Shown here: in pieces, positions 43,358-52,500 of the stretch | Position numbering within the stretch: position 1 is the first letter of the stretch | Layout of the letters: every line of letters begins with the position of its first letter | Origin: Thalassovita sp. | GTDB taxonomy: Bacteria > Pseudomonadota > Alphaproteobacteria > Rhodobacterales > Rhodobacteraceae | Reading direction: 5' to 3' | Assembly: GCA_029212905.1 (NCBI GenBank) | Contig: JARGPB010000006.1 | Coordinates: forward strand, 150,324 to 214,323 | Length of the DNA: 64,000 nt | Position numbers and translations under genes: made by a program | Notes under the pieces: model-generated | What the model saw: only the letters and a program-made list of their open reading frames with translations | What the model was told of the DNA's origin: nothing | Databases searched by the model: none

Positions 43358-46342
43358 ATGGCATTTCAGACCAGGGGTCGAGACCCGCTTTTCGACAGTG
43401 ACATGCAAGCCGCGATTGAGAAACGTGGCAAAGAGTTGGTTGGCATTGCGCTGGTCATTCTTGGTTTGGCCGCCGTGGCGATGATGGCGTCCTACAGTCC
43501 AGATGATCCTTCGTTCATGTTGGCGACCGATGCGCCGGTGCAGAACCTGTTGGGGCGCTTTGGGGCCTCGATCACTGCACCGATGTTTGTGATTTTGGGC
43601 ATGGGATCCTGGGGGCTGGCGGTTTCGATGCTGGTCTGGGGATTCCGGTTCGGTCTGCATCAGGGCGAAGACCGCGCCCTGTCGCGCGCTTTGCTGACAC
43701 CGATCTGGATGGCAGTTCTGTCTGTATACGCCTCGACCTTGGCGCCGGGACCCGAATGGGGACAGGGCTTTGGGCTGGGTGGCCATTTCGGAGACACCGT
43801 TTTGGGTGTTCTTCTAAACATTTTGCCCGTGTCCATGGTCCTGGGGATCAAGCTGATGTCGCTGGTGTTCGCTGGGGCGCTGGTGGTTCTTGGGGGCTAT
43901 GTTCTGGGCTTTTCGATGCTGGAACTGCGCCGTTTGTTCCGATTTATGTTGGTCGGGGTGATCATGCTCTATGCCGTGATCCTGCAATTGCTGGGGCGTG
44001 GTGCCGTTGGGGCTGTGAGCGCTGCGCAGGGCATTCAGGCCCGGAAGCGGGAGCGCCAAGCCATTCGCAGCGACGCCCGCCAGCCCGAGATGCAGGAAGA
44101 GTGGGTTGAGCCCTTTGATAACTATGCGGCCGAAGACTGGGAGCAAGAGCCAGTCGAAGCGCCCAAACCCAGCCTTCTACAGCGGATGCCAAGTCTGATC
44201 CGACGGCCCGAACCAATGCCCGAGCCCGAATTGGTTGAACCCGCGCAAGCAGCCGAGGCGGACTATCAGCCCGGCGACGACCGTATCAAAGCCAAGATCG
44301 CTGATGTGATCCGTAGCCGTGTTGCCGTTCAGCCCGAGGTTTCCGCTCCGCTGACCAAGGGGCGCGGACGTGGCCCTGCGGCTTTGGTTTTGGACACAGA
44401 TCAGCGTCAGGTGCAGGCGGGGCTCCCGCCTGAGCCGCCGCTGACCGCGATGCGCAATGCTGTCCCGTCCGAGCCGCCCCTGACGTCTCCTGCCAGTCAG
44501 GTGTCGCCCGTCATGGAGACATTGCCCGAGCCTGAATTATATTGGCACACAGCCGATGAGCGGACTGCGACCGAACAGTCTGACGCGATGCATGACGAGA
44601 ATATTTTCGGCATGTCCTATGACGAAGTCCCCTCGGAGAGCTATGCCGAGCCAACAGATATTCAGCCCGAACCTCAGCCAGTGCAGGCGCGCGCGCCAAT
44701 GCCGATTCCGGTCGAAACCCCGCGCAAAGTTGTGGTGCAGCCGCTGAACCGCCGTCCAATCCAGCCCTCGACGCGTGCCAAGACCGAGGCGCAGCCTTCT
44801 CTGGCATTCGAAGAGACGGCGCACGCGTTTGAGCTGCCTCCGCTGAACTTGCTGTCTAACCCGGCTGCGATACAGCGCCACCATCTGAGCGATGAAGCGC
44901 TGGAAGAGAATGCTCGGATGCTGGAGAACGTGCTGGATGACTATGGCGTCAAAGGCGAAATTGTCAGCGTTCGCCCCGGTCCCGTGGTCACTATGTACGA
45001 GCTGGAGCCGGCGCCCGGTTTGAAGGCCAGCCGCGTGATCGGCCTGTCTGACGATATCGCCCGGTCCATGTCCGCCCTCTCGGCGCGTGTGTCGACTGTG
45101 CCCGGCCGCAGTGTGATTGGGATCGAACTGCCTAACGAGAACCGCGAAAAAGTGGTGCTGCGTGAGATTCTGTCCGCGCGCTCGTTTGGGGATGCGAACA
45201 TGAAATTGCCGCTGGCCCTGGGCAAAGATATCGGTGGCGAGGCTATCGTGGCGAACTTGGCCAAGATGCCTCACCTGCTGATCGCCGGGACCACCGGGTC
45301 GGGTAAATCTGTCGCGATCAACACTATGATCCTGTCGTTGCTGTACCGACTGACGCCCGAAGAATGCCGCATGATCATGATCGACCCGAAGATGCTGGAA
45401 CTCAGCGTATATGACGGCATCCCACATCTGTTGTCGCCCGTTGTGACCGACCCCAAAAAGGCGGTTGTCGCCCTGAAATGGGTCGTCGGAGAAATGGAAG
45501 ACCGCTATCGCAAAATGTCCAAAATGGGCGTGCGCAATATCGACGGCTATAACAGTCGCGTGGCGGACGCTTTGGCCAAGAACGAGACGTTCTCGCGTAC
45601 GGTGCAGACAGGGTTTGACGATGAAACCGGCGATCCAGTTTTTGAGACCGAGGAAATCACCCCCGTCAAAATGCCCTATATCGTCGTTATCGTGGACGAA
45701 ATGGCCGACTTGATGATGGTCGCAGGCAAGGAAATCGAAGCGTGTATTCAACGGCTGGCGCAGATGGCGCGTGCAAGCGGCATTCACTTGATCATGGCGA
45801 CGCAGCGGCCCTCGGTCGATGTGATTACCGGCACGATCAAGGCGAATTTCCCCACGCGGATCTCGTTTCAGGTGACGTCGAAAATCGATAGCCGTACAAT
45901 CCTGGGCGAAATGGGGGCCGAGCAGCTGCTGGGCATGGGCGATATGTTGTACATGGCGGGTGGCGCAAAAATCACGCGTTGTCACGGCCCCTTTGTCAGC
46001 GACGAAGAGGTCGAAGAAATCGTCACCCATCTGAAGAGCTTTGGCCCGCCCGAGTATATCGGCGGTGTGGTCGAAGGCCCCGAAGAAGGTGTCGCCGATA
46101 ATATTGACGCTGTTCTGGGCCTGAATACCGGCGGGAATACAGATACCGAGGACGCGCTGTATGATACGGCAGTGGCGATTGTGATCAAGGATCGCAAATG
46201 CTCTACCTCGTACATCCAGCGCAAACTGGCGATTGGATATAACAAAGCCGCCCGACTGGTCGAACAGATGGAAGAACAAGGTCTTGTGTCGCCTGCGAAC
46301 CATGTCGGTAAACGCGAAATCCTGGTCCCCGAACAACAATAA
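43358..46342 (+). CDS. ftsK: DNA translocase FtsK
   Basis: The 994-residue protein has four to five N-terminal transmembrane helices (about 28-200), a Pro/Glu-rich linker (about 210-520), a Walker A LLIAGTTGSGKSVAIN (about 645-660), Walker B YIVVIVDEMADLMMVAG, and a C-terminal winged-helix gamma domain (about 920-985; SYIQRKLAIGYNKAARLVEQME). It pumps DNA at the septum and activates XerCD at dif. The length is typical for alphaproteobacteria. Confidence 0.96.
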   Translation: MAFQTRGRDPLFDSDMQAAIEKRGKELVGIALVILGLAAVAMMASYSPDDPSFMLATDAPVQNLLGRFGASITAPMFVILGMGSWGLAVSMLVWGFRFGLHQGEDRALSRALLTPIWMAVLSVYASTLAPGPEWGQGFGLGGHFGDTVLGVLLNILPVSMVLGIKLMSLVFAGALVVLGGYVLGFSMLELRRLFRFMLVGVIMLYAVILQLLGRGAVGAVSAAQGIQARKRERQAIRSDARQPEMQEEWVEPFDNYAAEDWEQEPVEAPKPSLLQRMPSLIRRPEPMPEPELVEPAQAAEADYQPGDDRIKAKIADVIRSRVAVQPEVSAPLTKGRGRGPAALVLDTDQRQVQAGLPPEPPLTAMRNAVPSEPPLTSPASQVSPVMETLPEPELYWHTADERTATEQSDAMHDENIFGMSYDEVPSESYAEPTDIQPEPQPVQARAPMPIPVETPRKVVVQPLNRRPIQPSTRAKTEAQPSLAFEETAHAFELPPLNLLSNPAAIQRHHLSDEALEENARMLENVLDDYGVKGEIVSVRPGPVVTMYELEPAPGLKASRVIGLSDDIARSMSALSARVSTVPGRSVIGIELPNENREKVVLREILSARSFGDANMKLPLALGKDIGGEAIVANLAKMPHLLIAGTTGSGKSVAINTMILSLLYRLTPEECRMIMIDPKMLELSVYDGIPHLLSPVVTDPKKAVVALKWVVGEMEDRYRKMSKMGVRNIDGYNSRVADALAKNETFSRTVQTGFDDETGDPVFETEEITPVKMPYIVVIVDEMADLMMVAGKEIEACIQRLAQMARASGIHLIMATQRPSVDVITGTIKANFPTRISFQVTSKIDSRTILGEMGAEQLLGMGDMLYMAGGAKITRCHGPFVSDEEVEEIVTHLKSFGPPEYIGGVVEGPEEGVADNIDAVLGLNTGGNTDTEDALYDTAVAIVIKDRKCSTSYIQRKLAIGYNKAARLVEQMEEQGLVSPANHVGKREILVPEQQ

Positions 46343-46418
46343 GCGGGGGCCTGCCGCTCGCTTGTTTGTGATGCAGATCGCAGGTGTAACAGGCCCGCCG
46401 CGCGGCTATCTATGGGGT

Positions 46419-47021
46419 ATGAATATGCTTCGCTTTACCCTTGCGCCGCTTGCAGCGGTTTTCGCGCTCCCGGTTTCGGCCGCCGAGCTAAGCCTTGGCC
46501 AGATCTCGGGCTATCTGAACAGTTTTGCCACTGCGCAGGGCGATTTCACACAGATCAACGATGATGGCTCGATTTCCACTGGTAAGATCTGGCTGAAACG
46601 GCCCGGGCGTGCGCGGTTCGAATACGCGCCGCCCAATGCGGCTTTGGTGTTGGCCGGGCAGGGGGCCGTTGCGATTTTCGACCCCAAGAGCAACACCGGA
46701 CCGGAGACCTATCCGTTGAAGCAAACGCCGCTGTCGATTGTGCTGCGCAAGAATGTGGATCTTGAAGGGTCGGAGATGGTGGTGGGCAAATCTTTTGACG
46801 GCACGTCCACCACCGTGACGGCGATGGATCCCGAGAACCCGGAATATGGGAACATCCAACTGGTGTTTACTGACGCTCCAGTGCAGCTGCGCCAATGGGT
46901 GATCAACGATCAGTCCGGCGGCGCGACGACAGTTGTCCTGGGCCGGATGAGCTTTGATACGCGGGTCAGCAATTCGATGTTCGACATCCGCGCAGAAACC
47001 GAGACAGAAGGAGGGCGCTAA
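46419..47021 (+). CDS. lolA: Outer-membrane lipoprotein carrier protein LolA
   Basis: LolA ferries lipoproteins through the periplasm to LolB. The start at 46419 (MNMLRFTLAPLAAV) is preferred; a second ATG at 46425 has the GGGG at 46414-46417 at an ideal distance of seven bases. A signal peptide precedes AAELSLGQISGYLNSFATAQGDFTQ. The family core includes ISTGKIWLKRPGRARFEYA and VDLEGSEMVVGKSFDG. The stop codon lies in the loop of a terminator hairpin. ftsK-lolA is a conserved pair. Confidence 0.9.
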   Translation: MNMLRFTLAPLAAVFALPVSAAELSLGQISGYLNSFATAQGDFTQINDDGSISTGKIWLKRPGRARFEYAPPNAALVLAGQGAVAIFDPKSNTGPETYPLKQTPLSIVLRKNVDLEGSEMVVGKSFDGTSTTVTAMDPENPEYGNIQLVFTDAPVQLRQWVINDQSGGATTVVLGRMSFDTRVSNSMFDIRAETETEGGR

Positions 47022-47034
47022 GCCCTCCTTTTAT
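47008..47034 (+). terminator. Terminator whose loop contains the lolA stop codon
   Basis: AAGGAGGGC pairs with GCCCTCCTT around GCTAA, and the TAA in that loop is the lolA stop; the last bases of the coding sequence form half of the stem. TTTTAT follows. Confidence 0.85.
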
Positions 47035-47621
47035 CGTAGGCGGCGCGGGCACGTGGCCAGCTGCGATTCATATCGGTTGGCGCGGTTGGCAACCTCGCCC
47101 GAGATACGCATGAGCCAGCTTTTCCGTTTATAGGTCCGCCGTAGATAGCCAGTATGCCCTTCGTGATAGGCTAGGTACTGGTGGCGGGCGTTGTGCAATT
47201 CGACGCCGGTCTTTTCACGGGTTTTGTTCATATACCAGCCCATGAAATCCATCGCGTCACGGATATTGTCACGTCGCGCGCCATAGCTGTTGGTGGCGCG
47301 CTGGTACTCTTTCCAGGTGCCATCCAGAGCCTGAGCGTAGCCGTAAGCCGAGCTTTGCCGCCCCATGGGGATCACACCCAGAACATACCGGAACGGCGTG
47401 CGCGCATTCCCGATGAATTTGCTTTCTTGATAAACCGTGGCCATCTGTACGTGAACAGGCACGCCCCAGCGGCGTTCTGTTGCCCGGAAGGCCTTGGCGT
47501 ATTTGGGGCGCTGGCTGAGGATCGAACATGCGTTATCCAAATTGCGCGGGGCAGAAAAATTCCCCCCGCCGCAGGATGCCAGCAGCACAACCATAACCAA
47601 CACGCGAAGAGTTCTGCTCAT
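47031..47621 (-). CDS. Lipoprotein lytic transglycosylase, SLT-like
   Basis: The 196-residue product has a lipoprotein signal (VVLLASC; Cys at about 17) and an SLT-type domain: VHVQMATVYQESKFIGNARTPF with the catalytic Glu (about residue 66), SAYGYAQALDGTWKEYQRATN, and YLAYHEGHTGYLRRTYK. It probably cleaves murein glycan strands from the outer membrane. AGAGGCAA precedes the start. It converges on lolA with a nine-base gap. Confidence 0.88.
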   Translation of the reverse strand: MSRTLRVLVMVVLLASCGGGNFSAPRNLDNACSILSQRPKYAKAFRATERRWGVPVHVQMATVYQESKFIGNARTPFRYVLGVIPMGRQSSAYGYAQALDGTWKEYQRATNSYGARRDNIRDAMDFMGWYMNKTREKTGVELHNARHQYLAYHEGHTGYLRRTYKRKSWLMRISGEVANRANRYESQLATCPRRLR

Positions 47622-47693
47622 TTGCCTCTCGCTTTCTTTGTTTTCGCTATTTTAGCGAAATTTCAGCGCCGAGGAAATGACTATTCCTTGAGT

Positions 47694-48602
47694 TTAGAGC
47701 AGCACGGCCAGCATTATCGGTATTGCAACGACGGACATCAGGGTCGAAACCACCACCAAACCGGCGACGGACTCGGAATCGGCACCATATTTTTCGGCCA
47801 GCAGGTATGACGTTACAGCCACCGGCGTCGAAAGCTGAAGGACCAAAACGGCAAAGGCGACGGGATCCAGTTGGAACCAAACCCCCACAGCCCACGTCAC
47901 TCCAAAGCACAAGGCCAGTTTCGCCAGTGAAATCCATGTGGCGCGCCCGATGTGTCCAGGGGTCATGCGCGCGACCGCGACGCCTAACGTGATCAGCATG
48001 ATCGGAATGGCCATTTGTCCCACCAATTCCAAGGCGTTGGTCAGAAATGTAGGTGTTTGCCAGCCCTGCCACAGGAATATACCACCCAGGACAGTGGCGC
48101 CGACCAATGGTTCCTTGATCACCTTCAGCAGCGATCCGCCCCCTGCGACCAGCCAGATCCCAAAGGTGAATGACCAAATTGCCATGACGGCGAAGACCAC
48201 AACGGCATAGCCCAGCCCAACCTCGCCGAATGCAAAAAGGGCTAATGGCAAACCCAGGTTGCCTGTATTCCCGAAAATGATTGGCGCCAGAAAGGTCCGT
48301 GCGTCCAGGCGTGCCAGTTTGACCAGCGCGAAAGCCGCCAGCGATACAGCGCCATAGGCCGCAACCGCAGCAAGCGATAGTGCCGTCAATGCCTGCGGGT
48401 CTATCTGAGTTTTCATGAGCGCGGTAAAAATCAGACAGGGCACCGATAGGGTCATCGCCAATCTGGTCACAAACTCGACGCGATACTCGAATCCGGCCTT
48501 CACCCAGGCGAAACCGATGGCCGCCAAAATGAACACTGGTGCCGTGATTTCCAAAACTGTCGTAGTCAAGTTCACAGACTGTTTCCCATTGTTTTCGTTC
48601 AA
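47694..48602 (-). CDS. AEC-family transporter (auxin efflux carrier-like)
   Basis: The 302-residue membrane protein has about ten hydrophobic helices in two repeats: N-terminal VFILAAIGFAWVKAGFEYR and a C-terminal ISLAKLALCFGVTWAVGVWF. The family exports malonate, auxin or other organic anions. The substrate is unknown. It is divergent from hspQ across about 58 bases. Confidence 0.88.
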   Translation of the reverse strand: MNENNGKQSVNLTTTVLEITAPVFILAAIGFAWVKAGFEYRVEFVTRLAMTLSVPCLIFTALMKTQIDPQALTALSLAAVAAYGAVSLAAFALVKLARLDARTFLAPIIFGNTGNLGLPLALFAFGEVGLGYAVVVFAVMAIWSFTFGIWLVAGGGSLLKVIKEPLVGATVLGGIFLWQGWQTPTFLTNALELVGQMAIPIMLITLGVAVARMTPGHIGRATWISLAKLALCFGVTWAVGVWFQLDPVAFAVLVLQLSTPVAVTSYLLAEKYGADSESVAGLVVVSTLMSVVAIPIMLAVLL

Positions 48603-48659
48603 TTCATGGACAAATGCCCGGCTTTACGTCTATCCATGCCGAATAGGGGCTGCAATGCA

Positions 48660-48986
48660 ATGCTGAAGACGCGTGCTAAATATTATCTGGGCCAAGTGGT
48701 CAAACACCGGAAGCACCCGTTTCGCGGGGTGGTCTTTGATGTGGACCCGCGCTTTAACAACACCGAGGAGTGGTACCACGCCATCCCCGAAGACAGCCGC
48801 CCGTCCAAAGATCAGCCATTTTATCACCTGTTGGCTGAGAATGATCAAAGCTACTATGTTGCTTATGTTTCCGAACAGAACCTGATTGCCGACTATTCGG
48901 GCGAGCCGGTCAGCCACCCGGATATTCCCGATCTTTTCGGTCCATTTCAGGACGGCAGCTATCCGCTCCAGTTTCAGCTGAACTAA
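48660..48986 (+). CDS. hspQ: Heat-shock protein HspQ
   Basis: HspQ binds hemimethylated DNA in E. coli and is a Lon specificity factor. The start MLKTRAKYYLGQVVKHRKHPF is the family N-terminus; upstream starts add unrelated residues. The 108-residue product carries FRGVVFDVDPRFNNTEEWYHAI and QPFYHLLAENDQSYYVAYVSEQNL, the conserved YccV-like core. Confidence 0.9.
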   Translation: MLKTRAKYYLGQVVKHRKHPFRGVVFDVDPRFNNTEEWYHAIPEDSRPSKDQPFYHLLAENDQSYYVAYVSEQNLIADYSGEPVSHPDIPDLFGPFQDGSYPLQFQLN

Positions 48987-49010
48987 GCTGACCCACCGTC
49001 CCTATTGATG

Positions 49011-50588
49011 TTAATAGCCCAATGCGCAGCCGTCTTTGCGGGGGTCTGACGCGCCTTCGAGTACGCCGTCTGCGCGAATATTGATGCTCTGCGCGCCGCC
49101 GATAGGCGTTTCCGGAATCGCAATTTTATGACCCATATCCGCCAGTTCCTGCCGTACGGAGTCAGAGTAGCTGCGTTCGATATTCAGAGTGCCTTCATTC
49201 GAGAAACAGCGCGGCGCGTCAATCGCGGCCTGCGGATCCATGCCATAGTCCACGATGTTGGACACGAAACGCGCATGGCCATTGGGCTGATAGGCCCCCC
49301 CCATAACGCCAAACGGCATCACAACCCGGTCGTTTTGCTTCAACATGCCGGGGATGATCGTATGCATGGGCCGCTTCCCCCCCGCCATTTCGTTTGCGTG
49401 CCCCTGTTGAAGGCTGAAGCCCGCACCGCGGTTTTGGAGCAGAATGCCGAATTTGGGCGTCGCGACTCCCGACCCGAAACCGTGAAAAATCGAGTAGATC
49501 AGCGAAACCGCCATGCGATCGCGGTCGACCACCGTGATGTATACCGTGTCTTTGTGCACCGCTTCGCTAAGAGGTGCTGCGGCAGGCATCGCTCGTTTCG
49601 GATCAATCAATGCGGCAAGTTTTTTGGCTGTTTCTGGGGCCAGCATATGATCCAGTTTCGTGGTGTGGTCGGCATCGGCTAGGAACCGATTGCGCGCATC
49701 ATAGGCTAGTTTTGCGGCTTCTGCCTCGATATGCGCGCGGTCGGACCCAAATGGATCCATCCCCGCAATATCGAACTGTTTCAATATGTTGAGCAGTAGA
49801 ATCGCAGTCGCGCCCTGACCATTTGGCGGGTGCTCTAGCAGATCCATGCCTTTGTACGTGCCCGCGACCGGATCCGCCGGAGAGTAGTGCTGTCGGGCGA
49901 AATCCTCGGCCGTGTGAACTCCGCCCAGTTTGACGAGAGACTGCACCATATCATCGGCGACCTCACCACGATAAAATGCATCGCGCCCGTTTTGTGCGAT
50001 ACGTTGAAGAACCTGAGCCTGGCCGGGTGCGCGAAAAATTTGCCCTGTCCGCCCGGGTTGACCGTTGATCAAATAGTGGTGGCGCCCCTCGGCATTGAGG
50101 CACGCGCTTGCCGTCGGCCAATCAAAGGCCACGCGGGGCGCAACGGGTACGCCCTCTTGGGCGTAGCGGATTGCCGGAGCCAGCAAGGTATCCAGTCCCA
50201 GTTTGCCCTTGGTTTCAGACAGATGACAAAAGGCATCTATAGCACCGGGGATTGTTACCGCGTCGGGGCCATGATGCGGCACCGTTTGATGGCCTTTGGC
50301 GCGCAAGGCGGCAGCGCTCGCCCCAGACGGAGCGCGACCAGAGCCATTTAGCGCCATGACGTCGTCGCTGCCAGCTGGAGAATAGAGGACAAAGCAGTCA
50401 CCGCCAATCCCGGTCATTTGGGGTTCGCAAATACCCAGCAATACCGCCCCAGAAATTGCGGCGTCCATCGCGTTTCCGCCGCGTTCCAAAATATCTATAG
50501 CGACCCGCGCAGCAAGGGGGTGCGACGTTGCGCACATCCCATTCTCCGAAAATACCGCTGACCGTCCAGGTGTATGGAAATCACGCAT
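49011..50588 (-). CDS. Gamma-glutamyltransferase family protein
   Basis: The 525-residue Ntn hydrolase has GGGDAMDAAISGAVLLG-type N-terminal residues and the nucleophile Thr in KDTVYITVVDRDRMAVSLIYS (about 350-370), where autocleavage makes the two subunits. Late blocks MHTIIPGM and VMPFGVMGGAYQPNGH are family signatures. No signal peptide is seen, so a cytoplasmic location is likely. It probably acts on gamma-glutamyl compounds or amides; the substrate is unknown. Confidence 0.88.
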   Translation of the reverse strand: MRDFHTPGRSAVFSENGMCATSHPLAARVAIDILERGGNAMDAAISGAVLLGICEPQMTGIGGDCFVLYSPAGSDDVMALNGSGRAPSGASAAALRAKGHQTVPHHGPDAVTIPGAIDAFCHLSETKGKLGLDTLLAPAIRYAQEGVPVAPRVAFDWPTASACLNAEGRHHYLINGQPGRTGQIFRAPGQAQVLQRIAQNGRDAFYRGEVADDMVQSLVKLGGVHTAEDFARQHYSPADPVAGTYKGMDLLEHPPNGQGATAILLLNILKQFDIAGMDPFGSDRAHIEAEAAKLAYDARNRFLADADHTTKLDHMLAPETAKKLAALIDPKRAMPAAAPLSEAVHKDTVYITVVDRDRMAVSLIYSIFHGFGSGVATPKFGILLQNRGAGFSLQQGHANEMAGGKRPMHTIIPGMLKQNDRVVMPFGVMGGAYQPNGHARFVSNIVDYGMDPQAAIDAPRCFSNEGTLNIERSYSDSVRQELADMGHKIAIPETPIGGAQSINIRADGVLEGASDPRKDGCALGY

Positions 50589-50648
50589 GCAAGGCTCCCT
50601 ATGTTTCCCAACGATTCTATGCAGAAACTATGGATTGAGGGAAGGTAG

Positions 50649-50700
50649 TCCTCGACGTCACGTACTGGGTGGGGGCTGTATAACACGTGACGCCGAGGGA
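50649..50700. repeat. Long inverted repeat between ggt and the RsbW-like gene
   Basis: TCCTCGACGTCACGT (50649-50663) and ACGTGACGCCGAGGGA (50685-50700) are near-perfect complements (two mismatch/indel positions), with a 21-base loop. No T tract follows on either strand. It lies downstream of the RsbW-like gene and upstream of the ggt start, so it could be an operator or a terminator. Confidence 0.55.
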
Positions 50701-50792
50701 AGCTCTTGCAGCTACCCCCTCTTTCTGGCGTAGGTTTCAGGCGCGAATATGAGGGGAATAGGGCATTTCTGCGGCGTGTGATCGAGGCGATG

Positions 50793-51230
50793 CTATTCGC
50801 GTCTCAGTGGAATTGCCATTCGCAAGCAGTTTGTTCCGTCAACCCGTTGATAGCTCAGGTTTTCTGTCATTTCCTGAATCAACATCCAGCCAAAGCCTCC
50901 TTCGGGTAGGTCGTCGATTTCCACGTCAATGTTTGGCGGCTGGCGTTTCGCAAAGACATGTACTGGGACGGGCACGCCCCGATCCAAAATCGTAATGTCG
51001 ATGCAAAGAGGGCTTTGTCGACATCTAAGGTCAATGGTACCGTTGCCGGTTTCCGCATATGCATGTTCTACAACGTTGTTCAGGGCCTCGGCGACGACAA
51101 TTTCCGCTTTTCCACAGTCGTCGTCCTGGACACTGCTACGTTGTAGAAAGCTTTGCAGCTGGGACAGGGCTCCGCGTACACCCAATTCGGTGGCGTCAAA
51201 CCGGATGTCAAATCCAATCGGCAAGGTCAT
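50793..51230 (-). CDS. RsbW-like ATP-binding anti-sigma regulatory kinase
   Basis: The 145-residue HATPase_c protein has the N box EIVVAEALNNVVEHAYAE and the G2-like EGGFGWMLIQEM, typical of RsbW/SpoIIAB kinases that phosphorylate a STAS partner or bind sigma factors. The start MTLPIGFD at 51230 gives the usual N-terminus; an alternative at 51278 overlaps the STAS gene. It is expressed after the STAS gene, and no phosphatase is adjacent. Confidence 0.85.
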   Translation of the reverse strand: MTLPIGFDIRFDATELGVRGALSQLQSFLQRSSVQDDDCGKAEIVVAEALNNVVEHAYAETGNGTIDLRCRQSPLCIDITILDRGVPVPVHVFAKRQPPNIDVEIDDLPEGGFGWMLIQEMTENLSYQRVDGTNCLRMAIPLRRE

Positions 51231-51261
51231 TGCGCTTCCCGCTATGGTGAGGTTGTTCGAA

Positions 51262-51606
51262 TCACGCTCGATCAACATTCAGGCCCACGGCATCGTCCAC
51301 CGAGGTGTGGATGGCGAACACCATATCCATGCGTGTCAGGCGAAACACCTTTTCGACATTCGGCATCAGCCCGGCGAGATGGAGTTTCCTGGCGCTGCCT
51401 AACTGTTTCATCGCTGCGACGATGGCGCCTAAGCCGCTGGAATCGATAAAAGAAACGTTGCTTAGGTCCAAAATAACCTCTGCGTTAGTACCCTCGGTCA
51501 GGTGTCGCATCTGATCCTTGAAGGCGATCGCTACGGCGGCGTCGATGCGGGTTTCCTCGATCGAGACAACTTCGTATCCGCCGCGGTTGGTGCTGGACAT
51601 CTGCAT
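51262..51606 (-). CDS. STAS-domain anti-sigma factor antagonist
   Basis: The 114-residue protein has the STAS fold; the phosphorylatable Ser lies in LSNVSFIDSSGLGAIVAAMKQ (about residues 49-69). It would be the phosphorylation-controlled partner of the RsbW-like kinase 31 bases downstream. The sigma factor controlled and the phosphatase are not in the window. Confidence 0.9.
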   Translation of the reverse strand: MQMSSTNRGGYEVVSIEETRIDAAVAIAFKDQMRHLTEGTNAEVILDLSNVSFIDSSGLGAIVAAMKQLGSARKLHLAGLMPNVEKVFRLTRMDMVFAIHTSVDDAVGLNVDRA

Positions 51607-51741
51607 GGAAACTCCTCTTGCGTTTGCCGAACTGGGGCAAGGCTAGGGGGGAATTCTTACCATTCCGTTTTCAGCAGAAAGGTGTGGTACAGTTCATTCA
51701 GGGAAAAGAGCGCTTATCCGGCAGTGAAATGTATAATCGCA

Positions 51742-51807
51742 GCCATGCAAGTAGGGTATGACAGCGTCGCTCTTGCGGTGTTGTTGGGTCATACCCGCGC
51801 GCATGGC
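51742..51807. repeat. 66-base two-arm inverted repeat upstream of the STAS gene
   Basis: GCCATGC (51742-51748) and GCATGGC (51801-51807) form an outer stem, and GGGTATGAC (51754-51762) and GTCATACCC (51788-51796) a perfect inner stem, with spacers of five and four bases and a 25-base centre. On the minus strand the element lies upstream of the STAS-RsbW unit and 78 bases after tRNA-Ala. Confidence 0.6.
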
Positions 51808-51884
51808 TTCCATATTCCAATGTGGAAGTGAAACATCGAAGCGGCAGCCGAAGGCGCTGAAATTGATATCTGTTTGGGAAGATT

Positions 51885-51960
51885 TGGTGGAGCCTAGCGG
51901 GATCGAACCGCTGACCTCCTGCATGCCATGCAGGCGCTCTCCCAGCTGAGCTAAGGCCCC
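51885..51960 (-). tRNA. tRNA-Ala (anticodon GGC)
   Basis: The 76-base gene has acceptor GGGGCCT/AGGCTCC, D-arm GCTCAGCTGGGAGAGC, anticodon stem CCTGC/GCAGG with loop ATGGCAT (GGC), T-arm CAGCGGTTCGATCCCGCTA, discriminator A and encoded CCA. Confidence 0.97.
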
Positions 51961-51992
51961 AAACCTACGGACTATTTCGGTCCGTGCGCCGC

Positions 51993-52021
51993 TATCTATG
52001 GTAAGCCGGGGGCGGGATCAA
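51993..52021 (-). promoter_or_regulatory. tRNA-Ala promoter
   Basis: On the minus strand TTGATC, 17 bases, TAGATA, ending 33 bases before the tRNA. A small leader hairpin (GGAC/GTCC) lies between. Confidence 0.6.
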
Positions 52022-52063
52022 GCGGAAAATTCCGCCCCTGGGAAGTTTTTGAACGAGCCCCAA

Positions 52064-52384
52064 TTAGGAGTCATCGTCCTCGGATGCGACGTCTGCAATC
52101 TCTTCCAGCGAGACCTCATCATCTTCGTCATCGTCCAGCAGATCATCATCCAGATCCACTTCTACTTCGTCGTCCAACGTTTCTGCGTCGGCACCTTCTT
52201 CGGTCTCGCGCTGCTTCTTGGTTGCGGCATCTTCGGCGTCGGCTGCAATCATGCGGCTTTTGCTGCTGTCAATGACCACGACGTCGCCGGTGTAGGGGCT
52301 GACGATCGGGTTTTTGTTCAGGTCATAGAACCGCTTGCCGGTAGTCGGGCAAACGCGTTTCGTACCCCATTCTTCCTTAGGCAT
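52064..52384 (-). CDS. FYDLN-acid family protein (TIGR02300)
   Basis: The start MPKEEWGTKRVCPTTGKRFYDLN is the family signature and has AGAGAGGACCACCC upstream; a longer frame to 52447 is not supported. The 106-residue product has Cys in KRVCPTTG, then PYTGDVVVIDSS, and a long acidic C-terminus (EVDLDDDLLDDDEDDE). The family is common in alphaproteobacteria and its function is unknown. Confidence 0.88.
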   Translation of the reverse strand: MPKEEWGTKRVCPTTGKRFYDLNKNPIVSPYTGDVVVIDSSKSRMIAADAEDAATKKQRETEEGADAETLDDEVEVDLDDDLLDDDEDDEVSLEEIADVASEDDDS

Positions 52385-52500
52385 GGGTGGTCCTCTCTTA
52401 ATCCATTTGTCTTGTCGACGATCCGCGCCAACTGCCATAACAGGCACCGTGTGTCAAAGGCTTTCCCAAGCCATACGAGGATTCGCAGTCAGGAGGCGAT

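Noticed and set aside
44537..46339. 600-codon minus-strand frame opposite ftsK
   Set aside because: Shadow of ftsK; composition is random and Walker motifs are on the plus strand.
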